The notes under the pieces were generated by a model that saw nothing but the letters and a program-made list of their open reading frames with translations, was not told where the DNA came from and did not search any database. DNA of 29,766 nucleotides from Holophagales bacterium UBA5066 (lineage in GTDB: Bacteria; Acidobacteriota; Thermoanaerobaculia; UBA5066). Position 1 is the first letter of the stretch. Each line of letters begins with the position of its first letter. Of this stretch, positions 7,776-15,745 are shown one piece after another. The stretch spans positions 13,113 to 42,878 of the forward strand of contig DIAY01000091.1 of NCBI GenBank assembly GCA_002414905.1, read 5' to 3'. The translations under genes and the position numbers were made by a program.

Positions 7776-8200
7776 GCCCCACGGACAACCTCGACGTCCT
7801 CCTCGTCGAGGACAACCCGGACGACCTCGAGCTGACCATTCGCGCCCTGAAACGCGCGCACCTCGTGAACCCCGTCCGGATCGCCCGGGACGGCGCGGAA
7901 GCGCTTGAGGTCCTCTTTGGCGCGGGGCCGCGGCCCGGGCTGCCCAGGGTCGTCCTTCTCGACCTGAAGCTCCCGCGCGTGAGCGGGCTCGAGGTCCTCG
8001 AGAGGATCCGGAGAGAGGAATCGACGCGCCGGCTTCCGGTCGTCGTCCTCACCTCCTCGCGGGAGGAGCCCGACGTGAAGCGCGCCTACGAGCTGGGAGC
8101 CAACAGCTACATCGTCAAGCCGGTGGAGTTCGAGAAATTCGTCGCCGCGGTGGGAGACGTAGGCCTCTACTGGCTCGTCCTCAACGAGCCGCCCGGGTGA
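7772..8200 (+). CDS. Single-domain Rcp1/CheY-like response regulator
   Basis: A 142-residue stand-alone receiver with no output domain. Seen: the acidic pair Glu13-Asp14 (LVEDNPDD), phosphoacceptor Asp64 in VVLLDLKLPR, the Thr94/Ser95 switch position in VVLTSS, and Lys106-Pro in SYIVKPVEF. The N-terminal VEDNPDDLELTIRALKR and the overall length fit the Rcp1 subgroup, which takes phosphate from phytochrome-type kinases and works by protein-protein contact. The ATG at 7772 is used, with AAGGAG at 7759-7764; a GTG at 7766 is too close to that site. The 4-bp overlap with the upstream kinase makes them a cognate pair. Seven bases separate it from the downstream REC-PAS-GGDEF-EAL gene, so the three form one operon. 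Confidence 0.93.
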   Translation: MSPTDNLDVLLVEDNPDDLELTIRALKRAHLVNPVRIARDGAEALEVLFGAGPRPGLPRVVLLDLKLPRVSGLEVLERIRREESTRRLPVVVLTSSREEPDVKRAYELGANSYIVKPVEFEKFVAAVGDVGLYWLVLNEPPG

Positions 8201-8207
8201 CAGTCCG

Positions 8208-10259
8208 ATGACGACTCCCGTCCCGCCGGCTACGGAGGCCCTCCGTATCCTGATCCTCGAGGACGTCCCTTCGGATGCCGAGCTCGAGATCCGCGAGCTG
8301 CGCCGCGCCGGGATGGTGAGCGAGTGGCGACGGGTGGAGACGGAGGCCGAGTTCCGCGTCGCGCTAGACGAGTTTGCGCCGGAGGTCGTCATCGCGGACT
8401 ACTCGCTTCCCACCTGGAACGGGATAGAGGCGCTGAAGGTCGTCCGGGAGCTCCGGCCGGACCTGCCGTTCGTCATCGTGACGGGGGCGATCGACGAGGA
8501 GACCGCGGCCGAATGCATCAAGAACGGCGCCGACGACTACGTCCTGAAGGAACGCCTCGCCCGGCTTCCCCACGCGGTCCGGGCCGCCCGCGAAGTCTGG
8601 GCTTCTCGCCTGGCGCACCGGAAGGCGCAGGCCGAGCTCCGGCTCACCCACTCCGCCCTCGAGGCGGCCGCAGACGGGATCGTCATCACGGATCCCGGAG
8701 GCGTCATCGTCTGGGTCAACCCCGCGTTCTCGCGGATGACGGGGTATACGCCCGAGGAGGCGATCGGCCGGAATCCGAAGATCCTTCGCTCAGGCGTCCA
8801 GCGCGATGCGTTCTACCGCAAGATGTGGAAGACGATCGGAGCCGGTGGAGTCTGGCGCGGCGAGCTCTACAACCGCAAGAAAGACGGCTCCCTCTATATC
8901 GAGGAGATGACGATCAACCCGGTCCTCGGCGAGGACGGTGCGATCACCCACTTCGTCGCCGTAAAGCAGGATGTGACGCCCCGCAGGCGGCAGGAAGAGG
9001 TCATCCAGAACCTGGCGACGCGGGATTTCGTAACCGGCCTGCCGAACCGGGCGGTCCTTCTCGAAGAGGTCGAGCGGCTGGTGGAAGCGAGTCCGGGGTC
9101 GCAGGGCGGCAGCCTCATCATGCTCGACATCGACCGCTTCTCGCTCCTCAACAGCGCGCTCGGGCACCCTGCGGGCGACCGCCTCCTCGCGGAGCTCTCG
9201 GAGCGCCTGCAACCCTGGCTCCCTCCCGGCGGACGCCTCTTCCGCTTCGGCGGGGACGAATTTGTCGTTCTCCTCGACGGAGTGGAGCTGACCGACGCGG
9301 AGAGACTCGCGGAAGCGCTCCGGCTCGTCATAGAAGGTATGCGATTCGGCTCGGAAGGGTTCGTCTTCGACGTGACGGCGAGCTTCGGCGTGGTTCCGGT
9401 TGCTGCCCCCAGGACGGCCGCGGCGACCCTCGCCCTCGCCGATTCGGCGGTACACAAGGCCAAAGACGAGGGGCGGAACCGCTGCGTCACGTTCGGGGAC
9501 GACGCTTTGGCCTCACGCGGAATGGACGATCTCAGCCGGTGGGCGGCGCGCGTGAGGGACGCCCTCCGGCTGGACCGGCTCCGGCTCCTGACCCAGAGCA
9601 TCGTCGGCCTCGGGACCGGCGAGACGGAGCACGAGGAGGTCCTCGTGCGGCTCGTCGACGACTCCGGCGGGCTCGTCGCCCCGGGGGCGTTCCTTCCCGC
9701 CGCCGAACGATTCGGCCTGATGGTCGCCCTCGACCGTTGGGTCGTCACGCACGCCATTGAGCTCCTCGTGGCGACGCCGGGGCGCCGGCTCTTCGTGAAC
9801 CTCTCGGGGACGAGCCTCGGCGACCGAACCCTCCTCTCGGAGATCGAGACCCTCGTCGCTCAGAGCGGCCTGCCGCCGGGCGCGCTCACCTTCGAGATCA
9901 CGGAGACGGCGGCGATCGCCGACATCCAGGGGCTGCAACGGTGGGCTCGGCGTCTGAAGGAGCTCGGTTGCGGTTTCGCCCTCGACGATTTCGGGACGGG
10001 CTTCTCCTCGTTCGCCTACCTCCAGGCGCTGCCCGTCGATCTCGTGAAGGTCGACGGCTCGTTCGTGAGAGGCCTTGACACCAACTTTACGAACCGAGCC
10101 CTCGTCGGAGCGATGGTCGCGGTCGCCCACGCGCTGGGGAAAACCGTCGTTGCCGAGATGGTCGAGACCGCGCCGGAAGCCGACGTCCTCCGCGGGCTCG
10201 GCGTCGAGTATGGCCAGGGCTGGTTCTGGGGGAGGCCCGAGCCGGCGGAGGGGAGCTGA
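8208..10259 (+). CDS. REC-PAS-GGDEF-EAL protein (bifunctional c-di-GMP synthase/phosphodiesterase candidate)
   Basis: A 683-residue cytosolic response regulator for c-di-GMP turnover. Receiver 11-130 has phosphoacceptor Asp64 (VVIADYSLP). PAS spans about 145-262 (ITDPGGVIVWVNPAFSRMTGY). The GGDEF domain (about 265-430) has an intact GGDEF at 348-352 and LDIDRF (306-311), but no RxxD inhibitory I-site in front of it. The EAL domain (about 440-680) has EVL at 477-479 in place of EAL. Its other metal/catalytic residues are present: Asn531, ExTE in FEITETA (562-568), DDFGTG (593-598), Lys614 and Glu650. Both activities are therefore possible, and the net direction cannot be decided from sequence. 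It is the third gene of the kinase/Rcp operon, 7 bp after the regulator, so its receiver may be phosphorylated by the same kinase. It converges with the next gene with only 10 bp between. Confidence 0.95.
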   Translation: MTTPVPPATEALRILILEDVPSDAELEIRELRRAGMVSEWRRVETEAEFRVALDEFAPEVVIADYSLPTWNGIEALKVVRELRPDLPFVIVTGAIDEETAAECIKNGADDYVLKERLARLPHAVRAAREVWASRLAHRKAQAELRLTHSALEAAADGIVITDPGGVIVWVNPAFSRMTGYTPEEAIGRNPKILRSGVQRDAFYRKMWKTIGAGGVWRGELYNRKKDGSLYIEEMTINPVLGEDGAITHFVAVKQDVTPRRRQEEVIQNLATRDFVTGLPNRAVLLEEVERLVEASPGSQGGSLIMLDIDRFSLLNSALGHPAGDRLLAELSERLQPWLPPGGRLFRFGGDEFVVLLDGVELTDAERLAEALRLVIEGMRFGSEGFVFDVTASFGVVPVAAPRTAAATLALADSAVHKAKDEGRNRCVTFGDDALASRGMDDLSRWAARVRDALRLDRLRLLTQSIVGLGTGETEHEEVLVRLVDDSGGLVAPGAFLPAAERFGLMVALDRWVVTHAIELLVATPGRRLFVNLSGTSLGDRTLLSEIETLVAQSGLPPGALTFEITETAAIADIQGLQRWARRLKELGCGFALDDFGTGFSSFAYLQALPVDLVKVDGSFVRGLDTNFTNRALVGAMVAVAHALGKTVVAEMVETAPEADVLRGLGVEYGQGWFWGRPEPAEGS

Positions 10260-10269
10260 ACGAAGGTCG

Positions 10270-12648
10270 TCAGCGGTCGAGAGTCTGACTCGACGGCCGC
10301 GCTGGCCCGAGGGTGAACCAGAAGGTCGCCCCCTGCCCCGGGCGGCCCTCGGCTCCGACCATCCCGCCGTGACGCTCCACGATCCTCTTCACGAGCGCGA
10401 GACCGATGCCCGTACCCTGGAACTCGTCTGCAGTGTGGAGCCTCTGGAAGACGCCGAAGAGCTTGTGTGCATATTCCGGCTCGAATCCGACCCCGTTGTC
10501 CTTCACGAAGAGCTCGGGGCCGCTCTCCCCAGCGCGAGCACCTACCTCCACGGTCGCGCCGGGCCGCCCTGCGCTGAACTTGATGGCGTTCCCGATGAGG
10601 TTCTCGAAGACGATGCGCACGAGACCTTCGTCCCCGACAGCGTGTGGCAGGCCGCTAATGCGGACCTCGACGCCGGCGCGGGTCGCTTCGTCCTGTTCGT
10701 CCGCGACGACGCCCCGCACGAGGCGGTCCAGGTCGAGCTTGGCCGTCTTCACGTCGGCCCGGGCCGCCCGCGATAGGGCGAGGAGGTCGTCGATGAGCTG
10801 CCCCATCCGGCGGGAGCTCTCCCGCACGCGGTCGAGGAGCCGGTTGCCCTCGGCGTCGAGGATGTCGCCATGGCTCTTTCGGAGGATCGCCGTGAAACCG
10901 TCGATGGCCCGGATGGGGGCCCTCAGGTCGTGCGCGACGGAGTACGAGAAGGCCTCCATCTCCCGCACGGCCGCCTCGAGCTCGACCGTCCGCTCCTTTA
11001 CACGGTTCTCCAGTCCGGCGTTCAGCGCGCGGACTTTTCCGGCCTCGGCCTCGAGCTGAGCGCCTTTCTCCGCGAGCTCCCGCGTCCGCGCGTCGACCCG
11101 GTGGCGCAACGAGCGCGTCCAGAGGGCCGAGCCGGAGAGGAGGACGACGAGGAGGACGATCGCCGCCGCGAGCCATCGAGCGATCTTCGCGAGGGAAGAC
11201 TTCTCTTCGTACGGACCAAGCCATTTCGTTCGGATTGCCCGGTATTCACCCGTCTTCTCGATGGCGGCCAGACCTTCGGACACCGTGGCGAGAAGGCTTT
11301 CTTTCCCGGGGAGGGACGCGTAGCAGTACTCCACCGAGAGCACCGGCCGCTCGGCCAGGCGGAGGTTCCTCCACCCGTGCTTCTCGATCCAGTAGAGGGC
11401 CGGTATCTTCGCAACGAGGGCGCAGTCGTACCGGCCCGAGGCCAGGAGGCGGAGCGCCTCCTCCTGCGTCGCAACCGGAACGAGCTGGCTGCCGAGCCCC
11501 TTATGGACGGCCAGGTCTTCCATGACGTCTCCCGCCATGACGAGGATACTTTTCCCGGTGAGGGATTCCAGGTCGGCGGGAACGGGGTAGCCTTCGCGTG
11601 CCACGATGGTGTGGGCGACCGTCGCGTGTGGCGGGGAGAAGTCGTAGCTCTCGGCTCTCGCGGCCGAGTAGAACATCCCCTCGACGAGGTCGATGTCGCC
11701 GGTATCCAGACCCTTCCGGATCACTTTCCAGGGGCCGAGGCGGATCTCGACCTCGATTCCGGCCTGGCGAGCGATGGCCTGCGTCAGGTCGACGTTGAGG
11801 CCCGCGGGCTGACCGTGGCGGTCCAGGAACTCGTAGGGGGGGTACTCGGCATCCCCTCCCACGACGATCCGCCTTCCGGCTTGCCCGCGGACCTCGTCGG
11901 GACCGAACCACTTTGCCTGGAGCCTTCGGAACGTGCCGTCGGCAATGACGATGGAGAGGCCTTCGTTCAGCGCAGAGAGAAGCTCACTGTCGCCCTTCCG
12001 CACGGCGAAGCAGAACCGCTGGGCGAAGTCGTCGAGAGGCTTTCCCACCGTCTTCAGGTTCTCGATGCCGGCGCTCTTCATGAGCTTCAGAGCCAGGAGC
12101 TTCTGGATGACCACGGCGTCGTACTTACCCGCCGAAAGCTCACCCAGGGCCGTCTCGAACGAGGGGAGGGCAGCGATCTCGGCTCCGGGCCGGGTGCGGC
12201 GGAGGTACTCCTCCGCGTTGTCCCCCTTCAGGACGGCCACCTTCCTGCCCGAGAGGTCCTCCGGCCCCAGAATCCGATCGTCGTCGCGGCGGACGACGAT
12301 GGTCCCGTGCATCGTGAGGTAAGGGAAGGTGAAGTCGTAGAGCGCTTCCCGTTCCGGCGTCCTGCCCACGAGGGGCAGCGCCTGGATCCGTCCCTGGGCC
12401 AGGTCCTGCTTCAGGTCGTCCCAGATGCCGGTCCGGAACGTCGCCGCGCGGCCCACCGCGCGGGCGGTGGCCCGGAGGAGCTCGACGGAGAACCCGTTGG
12501 CGTGGTCTTTCCCCGTAGCGAAGCAGTAGGGCGGGTAGTCGTTCTCGCAGCCTGCAAGGAGCGGCGTCTGCGGAGACTCGTCAATCGGCGCGGACCAAAC
12601 GGGCATTCCGGCCACGCCGAAGGACGCGATCAAAAGGAACAGCACCAC
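10270..12648 (-). CDS. BvgS-like sensor histidine kinase with two periplasmic SBP_bac_3 domains
   Basis: A 792-residue protein. The N-terminus is hydrophobic (VLFLLIASFGVAG). Two type-2 periplasmic amino-acid-binding (SBP_bac_3, venus-flytrap) domains follow, at about 28-250 (ENDYPPYCF...LQAKWFG) and about 260-477 (DAEYPPYEF...IRTKWLG). Next come one TM segment (about 488-510), a coiled coil (515-565), HisKA with His573 in SVAHDLRAPIRAIDGF, and HATPase_c with NLIGNAIKF, DNGVGF and GTGIGLAL. Unlike BvgS it has no PAS, receiver or HPt domain. The periplasmic pair probably senses a small polar solute. The start is uncertain: the first usable codon is GTG 12648, with no SD. The frame stays open upstream to about 12745 with an Arg-rich stretch (SSRRSTRR) that would make a better signal-peptide n-region, but it has no ATG, GTG or TTG there. 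No response regulator is adjacent in the same direction. Confidence 0.92.
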   Translation of the reverse strand: MVLFLLIASFGVAGMPVWSAPIDESPQTPLLAGCENDYPPYCFATGKDHANGFSVELLRATARAVGRAATFRTGIWDDLKQDLAQGRIQALPLVGRTPEREALYDFTFPYLTMHGTIVVRRDDDRILGPEDLSGRKVAVLKGDNAEEYLRRTRPGAEIAALPSFETALGELSAGKYDAVVIQKLLALKLMKSAGIENLKTVGKPLDDFAQRFCFAVRKGDSELLSALNEGLSIVIADGTFRRLQAKWFGPDEVRGQAGRRIVVGGDAEYPPYEFLDRHGQPAGLNVDLTQAIARQAGIEVEIRLGPWKVIRKGLDTGDIDLVEGMFYSAARAESYDFSPPHATVAHTIVAREGYPVPADLESLTGKSILVMAGDVMEDLAVHKGLGSQLVPVATQEEALRLLASGRYDCALVAKIPALYWIEKHGWRNLRLAERPVLSVEYCYASLPGKESLLATVSEGLAAIEKTGEYRAIRTKWLGPYEEKSSLAKIARWLAAAIVLLVVLLSGSALWTRSLRHRVDARTRELAEKGAQLEAEAGKVRALNAGLENRVKERTVELEAAVREMEAFSYSVAHDLRAPIRAIDGFTAILRKSHGDILDAEGNRLLDRVRESSRRMGQLIDDLLALSRAARADVKTAKLDLDRLVRGVVADEQDEATRAGVEVRISGLPHAVGDEGLVRIVFENLIGNAIKFSAGRPGATVEVGARAGESGPELFVKDNGVGFEPEYAHKLFGVFQRLHTADEFQGTGIGLALVKRIVERHGGMVGAEGRPGQGATFWFTLGPARPSSQTLDR

Positions 12649-12809
12649 GAGGCGGCGGGTCGATCGTCGCGAACTGATCTCGATACCCCGGTCGGACCGA
12701 AGGATGGTAACGCAGCCCGTCCTCGCCGGCGACCGAACGGCTCAGATACCCGCGACAGACGCGAGAGGTGGACGACCGTGTCCGGGGGCGCGGCGGTCCC
12801 TTCGGCCGG

Positions 12810-13154
12810 TCAGGCCTTCGGGGAGGGTTTGCGGCCGGCCGCCTTGCGGGCCGGCTTCGATACCGGCCCGGCCGTCTCGGCGGTCGTTGGAGCGGCCGGC
12901 GCGTCCTGGACCCTTTCGATCACGAGTGTCAGCTTTGCGACGAGAGCCGCCAGCGCTCCGATCGCGGCCCAGACGGGAACGAAGACCGCGCCGGCGATCC
13001 CCAGAACGAGCGGGATCTCCAGGAGCGTCACCCCCTTTGCGTTCCGGATGACGATGCGCCGCACGTTCCCCTGGTGGATGAGCTCCTTGACCGTGGTGAG
13101 GAGCTTTTCTCCGGTGACCTCGACTTCCTCGACGCGAACTTTCGGACCCTTCAT
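12810..13154 (-). CDS. DUF4342 domain protein
   Basis: A 114-residue small protein. Residues 6-45 (VRVEEVEVTGEKL to VRRIVIRNAKG) form an alpha/beta head typical of DUF4342 (EEVEVTGEKLLTTVKELI, then VRRIVIRN). Residues 46-75 are strongly hydrophobic (LEIPLVLGIAGAVFVPVWAA), long enough for one or two membrane passes. The C-terminus is a Lys/Ala/Pro-rich basic tail (KPARKAAGRKPSPKA), probably disordered. The family function is unknown; some members carry a UBA-like helical head. The start is ATG 13154 with GGAGG at 13164-13160. It is divergent from the PAS hybrid kinase and 161 bp upstream of the BvgS-like kinase on the same strand. Co-transcription with that kinase is possible but not shown. 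Confidence 0.85.
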   Translation of the reverse strand: MKGPKVRVEEVEVTGEKLLTTVKELIHQGNVRRIVIRNAKGVTLLEIPLVLGIAGAVFVPVWAAIGALAALVAKLTLVIERVQDAPAAPTTAETAGPVSKPARKAAGRKPSPKA

Positions 13155-13247
13155 GACGGCCTCCGAACCATTTATACGCAAGCCGGGGAGGGCGGGTTCC
13201 GGATTCCCGCCCGGGACGGAGCCGGGGGCTGATAATCGATTCGAGCA
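13155..13247. promoter_or_regulatory. Divergent intergenic promoter region with two -10-like boxes
   Basis: Ninety-three bases separate the two divergent starts. Plus strand: GATAAT at 13231-13236 (5/6 match to TATAAT), only 11 bases before ATG 13248, which would give a nearly leaderless kinase mRNA; no good -35 is present. Minus strand: TATAAA at 13176-13171 in front of the DUF4342 gene, whose SD sits at 13164-13160, so the leader would also be very short. These are the only AT-rich spots in the gap, but without -35 elements the calls are weak. Confidence 0.3.
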
Positions 13248-15701
13248 ATGAACGAGCGGCCTGAAGAACCGCGCGTGAGCGCTGTGTCGTCCGAGGCGAG
13301 CACGGACTCGCGTGATGCCGCGATTACCGACGGTCGTGGGCCGGGCACGGCCGAGGCGGTCCTGAAGGCCCTTCTGGAGTCCGTGCCGGGAGCCGCGCTC
13401 GTCCTCGATCGGTCCGGTCGCGTCGTCCTCATGAACGAGGCCATGGCGAAGCGGTTCGGCACGGCGCCCCAGCTGGCAGCCGGGCGGCACACGATGGAGT
13501 TCGCGGACCGTGTCCCGAGGGAGCTGCTGGAGCATCGCCTGCGCATCGCCGACGACGTGTTCCGGACGGGGCAGGGACAGACGTTCGAGGACGAGTGCGG
13601 GGAACGGCTCCTGCTGAACCGGGCAGAACCGGTTCGCGACGAGGACGGTACCGTCCTCTCCGTCGTCCTCCATTCGACCGACGTGACGGCCACCAGGGGA
13701 GTCGAGGCCCAGCTGCGCGCGCAGATCGCCTTTCGGGAGGCCCTCGCCAACTGCCTCGGATCGGGGCTGGCCGCCGTGGACGCCACCCACAGGCTCGTTT
13801 TCGTGAACCCGGCTTTCTGCGAGATGGCGGGCTGGGAAGAGGAGGAGCTGGTCGGGCAGACGACCCCCTTCTCCTTCTGGCCCCCGGAGGAGATCCAGTC
13901 CGTCGCGCAGCTCTACCGGGAGGTCGTCGCCGGTGCGGACACTCCGAGCGGGTACGAGATCTGGCTTCGGTGCAAGGACGGGTCGCTCCGCACGGTCCAC
14001 ATGATGACGGCGCCTCTCATCGTCGGAGGCGAGCGGAACGGCTGGCTCGCCTCCTTCGTGGACCTCTCCGCACGCCTCGAGGCGGAAGAGGCCCTCCGCC
14101 GGAGCGAGGCGAAGACGCGGGCGATCATCGAAACCACCCTGTCACCGTTCCTCCTCTTCGACATCAAGGGGCGGGCTCTCGAGGTCAACGAGGCGACCTG
14201 CCGGATGGTCGGGCTGCCGCGTGAGGAAGTCGTGGGGCGGCAGGTGTCAGATTTCGTCGTGGGTGCCCCGCCCGGGCGGATCGAGGCGCGGCTGGCGAAG
14301 GCCGCTGCGGAGGGGGGCCTGCGGTTCGATACACGAGTGAAGGCTGCGGACAGCCGGCTCCTCGACGTCGAGGTGAGCCTCAGCCAGCTCGAGGCGGAAG
14401 GGGGGCAGCTCGTCTGCTTCCTTCACGACGTGACCGAGGCGAAAGCCGCCGCAGCCGCGCTTGCGCACGAGCGGAGGGTGCTGGCCGAGCGCGTCGCAGA
14501 GCGGACCGCCGAGCTGTCGCGGGCGAACGAGGCGCTCGCACAGGCCGCCCGCCTGAAGGACGGCTTTCTCGCGAGCATGAGCCACGAGCTGCGGACACCC
14601 CTCACGGCGATCCTCGGGCTCTCGGACCTCCTCCTCGCCGGTGGACGTGGCCCTCTGGCCGAGCCACAGGCCCGCGCCGTCGGGATGATCCAGGAGAGCG
14701 GCCGCCACCTTCTCGCCCTCATCTCCGACCTCCTCGACGTCTCGAAGATCGGAGCCGGGCGCCTCGACCTCGCCCTCGGATGGGTGGACCTCCGCGGCGT
14801 TTGCGAGGCCGCCCTCTCCCTGGTCACGCCCTCCACCGTCCAGAAGCGGCACGCGCTCTCGCTCGAGGCCCCGACCACACGAACATTCTTCCGGGCCGAC
14901 GAGCGAAGGCTGAAACAGGTCCTCGTCAACCTCCTCGGTAATGCCGTGAAGTTCACCCCCGCGGGTGGGTCGATCGACGTGGAAGCGGTGGCCGACGAGG
15001 CCCGAGGCGAGGTGCGGATCGCCGTGAAGGACAACGGGCCGGGCATCCCGGCGGAGTCCAGGACCCGGCTCTTCCACCCGTTCGTCCAGCTCGATGCCCG
15101 CCTCGCTCGCGAGCACGAGGGAAGCGGACTTGGGCTGGCCCTCGTGGACCGGCTCGTGGCGCTCCACGGAGGCCACGTCGACGTCGAGAGTGAGCCGGGA
15201 AACGGGAGCCGTTTCACCGTGGTCCTCCCCTGGGTGCGCCGAGACGCGGACGCCACCGCTCCCGGTGGCCGGAAGCCCGGTTCGCTCGAAGCTCCTCCCG
15301 TGCTCCAGAGAGAGGTGCCTGCAGCCGGGACGAAGGTTCTCCTCGTGGAGGACAACGACACGCAGAGGTCGCTGTTCGAGGAGGCCCTGGTCGCCCGCGG
15401 CTTCGAGGTGGAGGTCGCCCGGAACGGGGCCGAGGCGCTCGAGAAGGCCGAGGCGTTCGACCCGGATCTCATTGTGATGGACGTCCAGATGCCCGGAATG
15501 GACGGGCTCGAGGCGACGCGTCGGCTCCGGGCGACGCCGTCGCTGAAAGCGACCCCGGTCCTCGCGCTCACCGCGCTCGTCATGCCCGGCGACCGGGAGC
15601 GCTGCCGGGAGGCGGGCGTCGACGAGTACCTCGCCAAGCCGGTCTCCCTGGCGTCTCTGGTCGGATCCATCAGCCGGCTCGCGCGGCGCCGGCCCGACTG
15701 A
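13248..15701 (+). CDS. Soluble hybrid histidine kinase: three PAS domains, HisKA, HATPase_c, receiver
   Basis: An 817-residue kinase with no signal peptide or TM segment, so it senses in the cytoplasm. PAS-1 is about 35-150 (ESVPGAALVLDRSGRVVLMN), PAS-2 about 158-280 (GSGLAAVDATHRLVFVNPAF), and PAS-3 about 285-400 (LFDIKGRALEVNEATCRMVG). A coiled coil (400-435) leads into HisKA with His446 in MSHELRTPL. HATPase_c has NLLGNAVKF (561-569), DNGPGI (595-600) and GSGLGLAL (625-632). The C-terminal receiver (695-812) has Glu701/Asp702, Asp745 in VMDVQMPGMDG and Lys797-Pro. There is no HPt domain, so phosphate would go to an HPt elsewhere or the receiver may act as an autoregulatory sink. No haem or flavin signature is evident in the PAS domains. 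The SD before ATG 13248 is poor, consistent with a very short leader. Confidence 0.95.
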   Translation: MNERPEEPRVSAVSSEASTDSRDAAITDGRGPGTAEAVLKALLESVPGAALVLDRSGRVVLMNEAMAKRFGTAPQLAAGRHTMEFADRVPRELLEHRLRIADDVFRTGQGQTFEDECGERLLLNRAEPVRDEDGTVLSVVLHSTDVTATRGVEAQLRAQIAFREALANCLGSGLAAVDATHRLVFVNPAFCEMAGWEEEELVGQTTPFSFWPPEEIQSVAQLYREVVAGADTPSGYEIWLRCKDGSLRTVHMMTAPLIVGGERNGWLASFVDLSARLEAEEALRRSEAKTRAIIETTLSPFLLFDIKGRALEVNEATCRMVGLPREEVVGRQVSDFVVGAPPGRIEARLAKAAAEGGLRFDTRVKAADSRLLDVEVSLSQLEAEGGQLVCFLHDVTEAKAAAAALAHERRVLAERVAERTAELSRANEALAQAARLKDGFLASMSHELRTPLTAILGLSDLLLAGGRGPLAEPQARAVGMIQESGRHLLALISDLLDVSKIGAGRLDLALGWVDLRGVCEAALSLVTPSTVQKRHALSLEAPTTRTFFRADERRLKQVLVNLLGNAVKFTPAGGSIDVEAVADEARGEVRIAVKDNGPGIPAESRTRLFHPFVQLDARLAREHEGSGLGLALVDRLVALHGGHVDVESEPGNGSRFTVVLPWVRRDADATAPGGRKPGSLEAPPVLQREVPAAGTKVLLVEDNDTQRSLFEEALVARGFEVEVARNGAEALEKAEAFDPDLIVMDVQMPGMDGLEATRRLRATPSLKATPVLALTALVMPGDRERCREAGVDEYLAKPVSLASLVGSISRLARRRPD

Positions 15702-15745
15702 CGCCGTCCGGCGGATCCGGGGCCGGCGAAAACCGGGGGAGTGCC

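Noticed and set aside
10870..13251. A 793-codon plus-strand open frame antisense to the BvgS-like kinase and DUF4342 gene
   Set aside because: It has no recognisable domain or ribosome site, while the opposite strand encodes an intact two-sensor kinase with all catalytic motifs.
15702..15745. A bidirectional terminator between the hybrid kinase and prfC
   Set aside because: Only short stems (4-5 bp) with no T-tracts on either strand.
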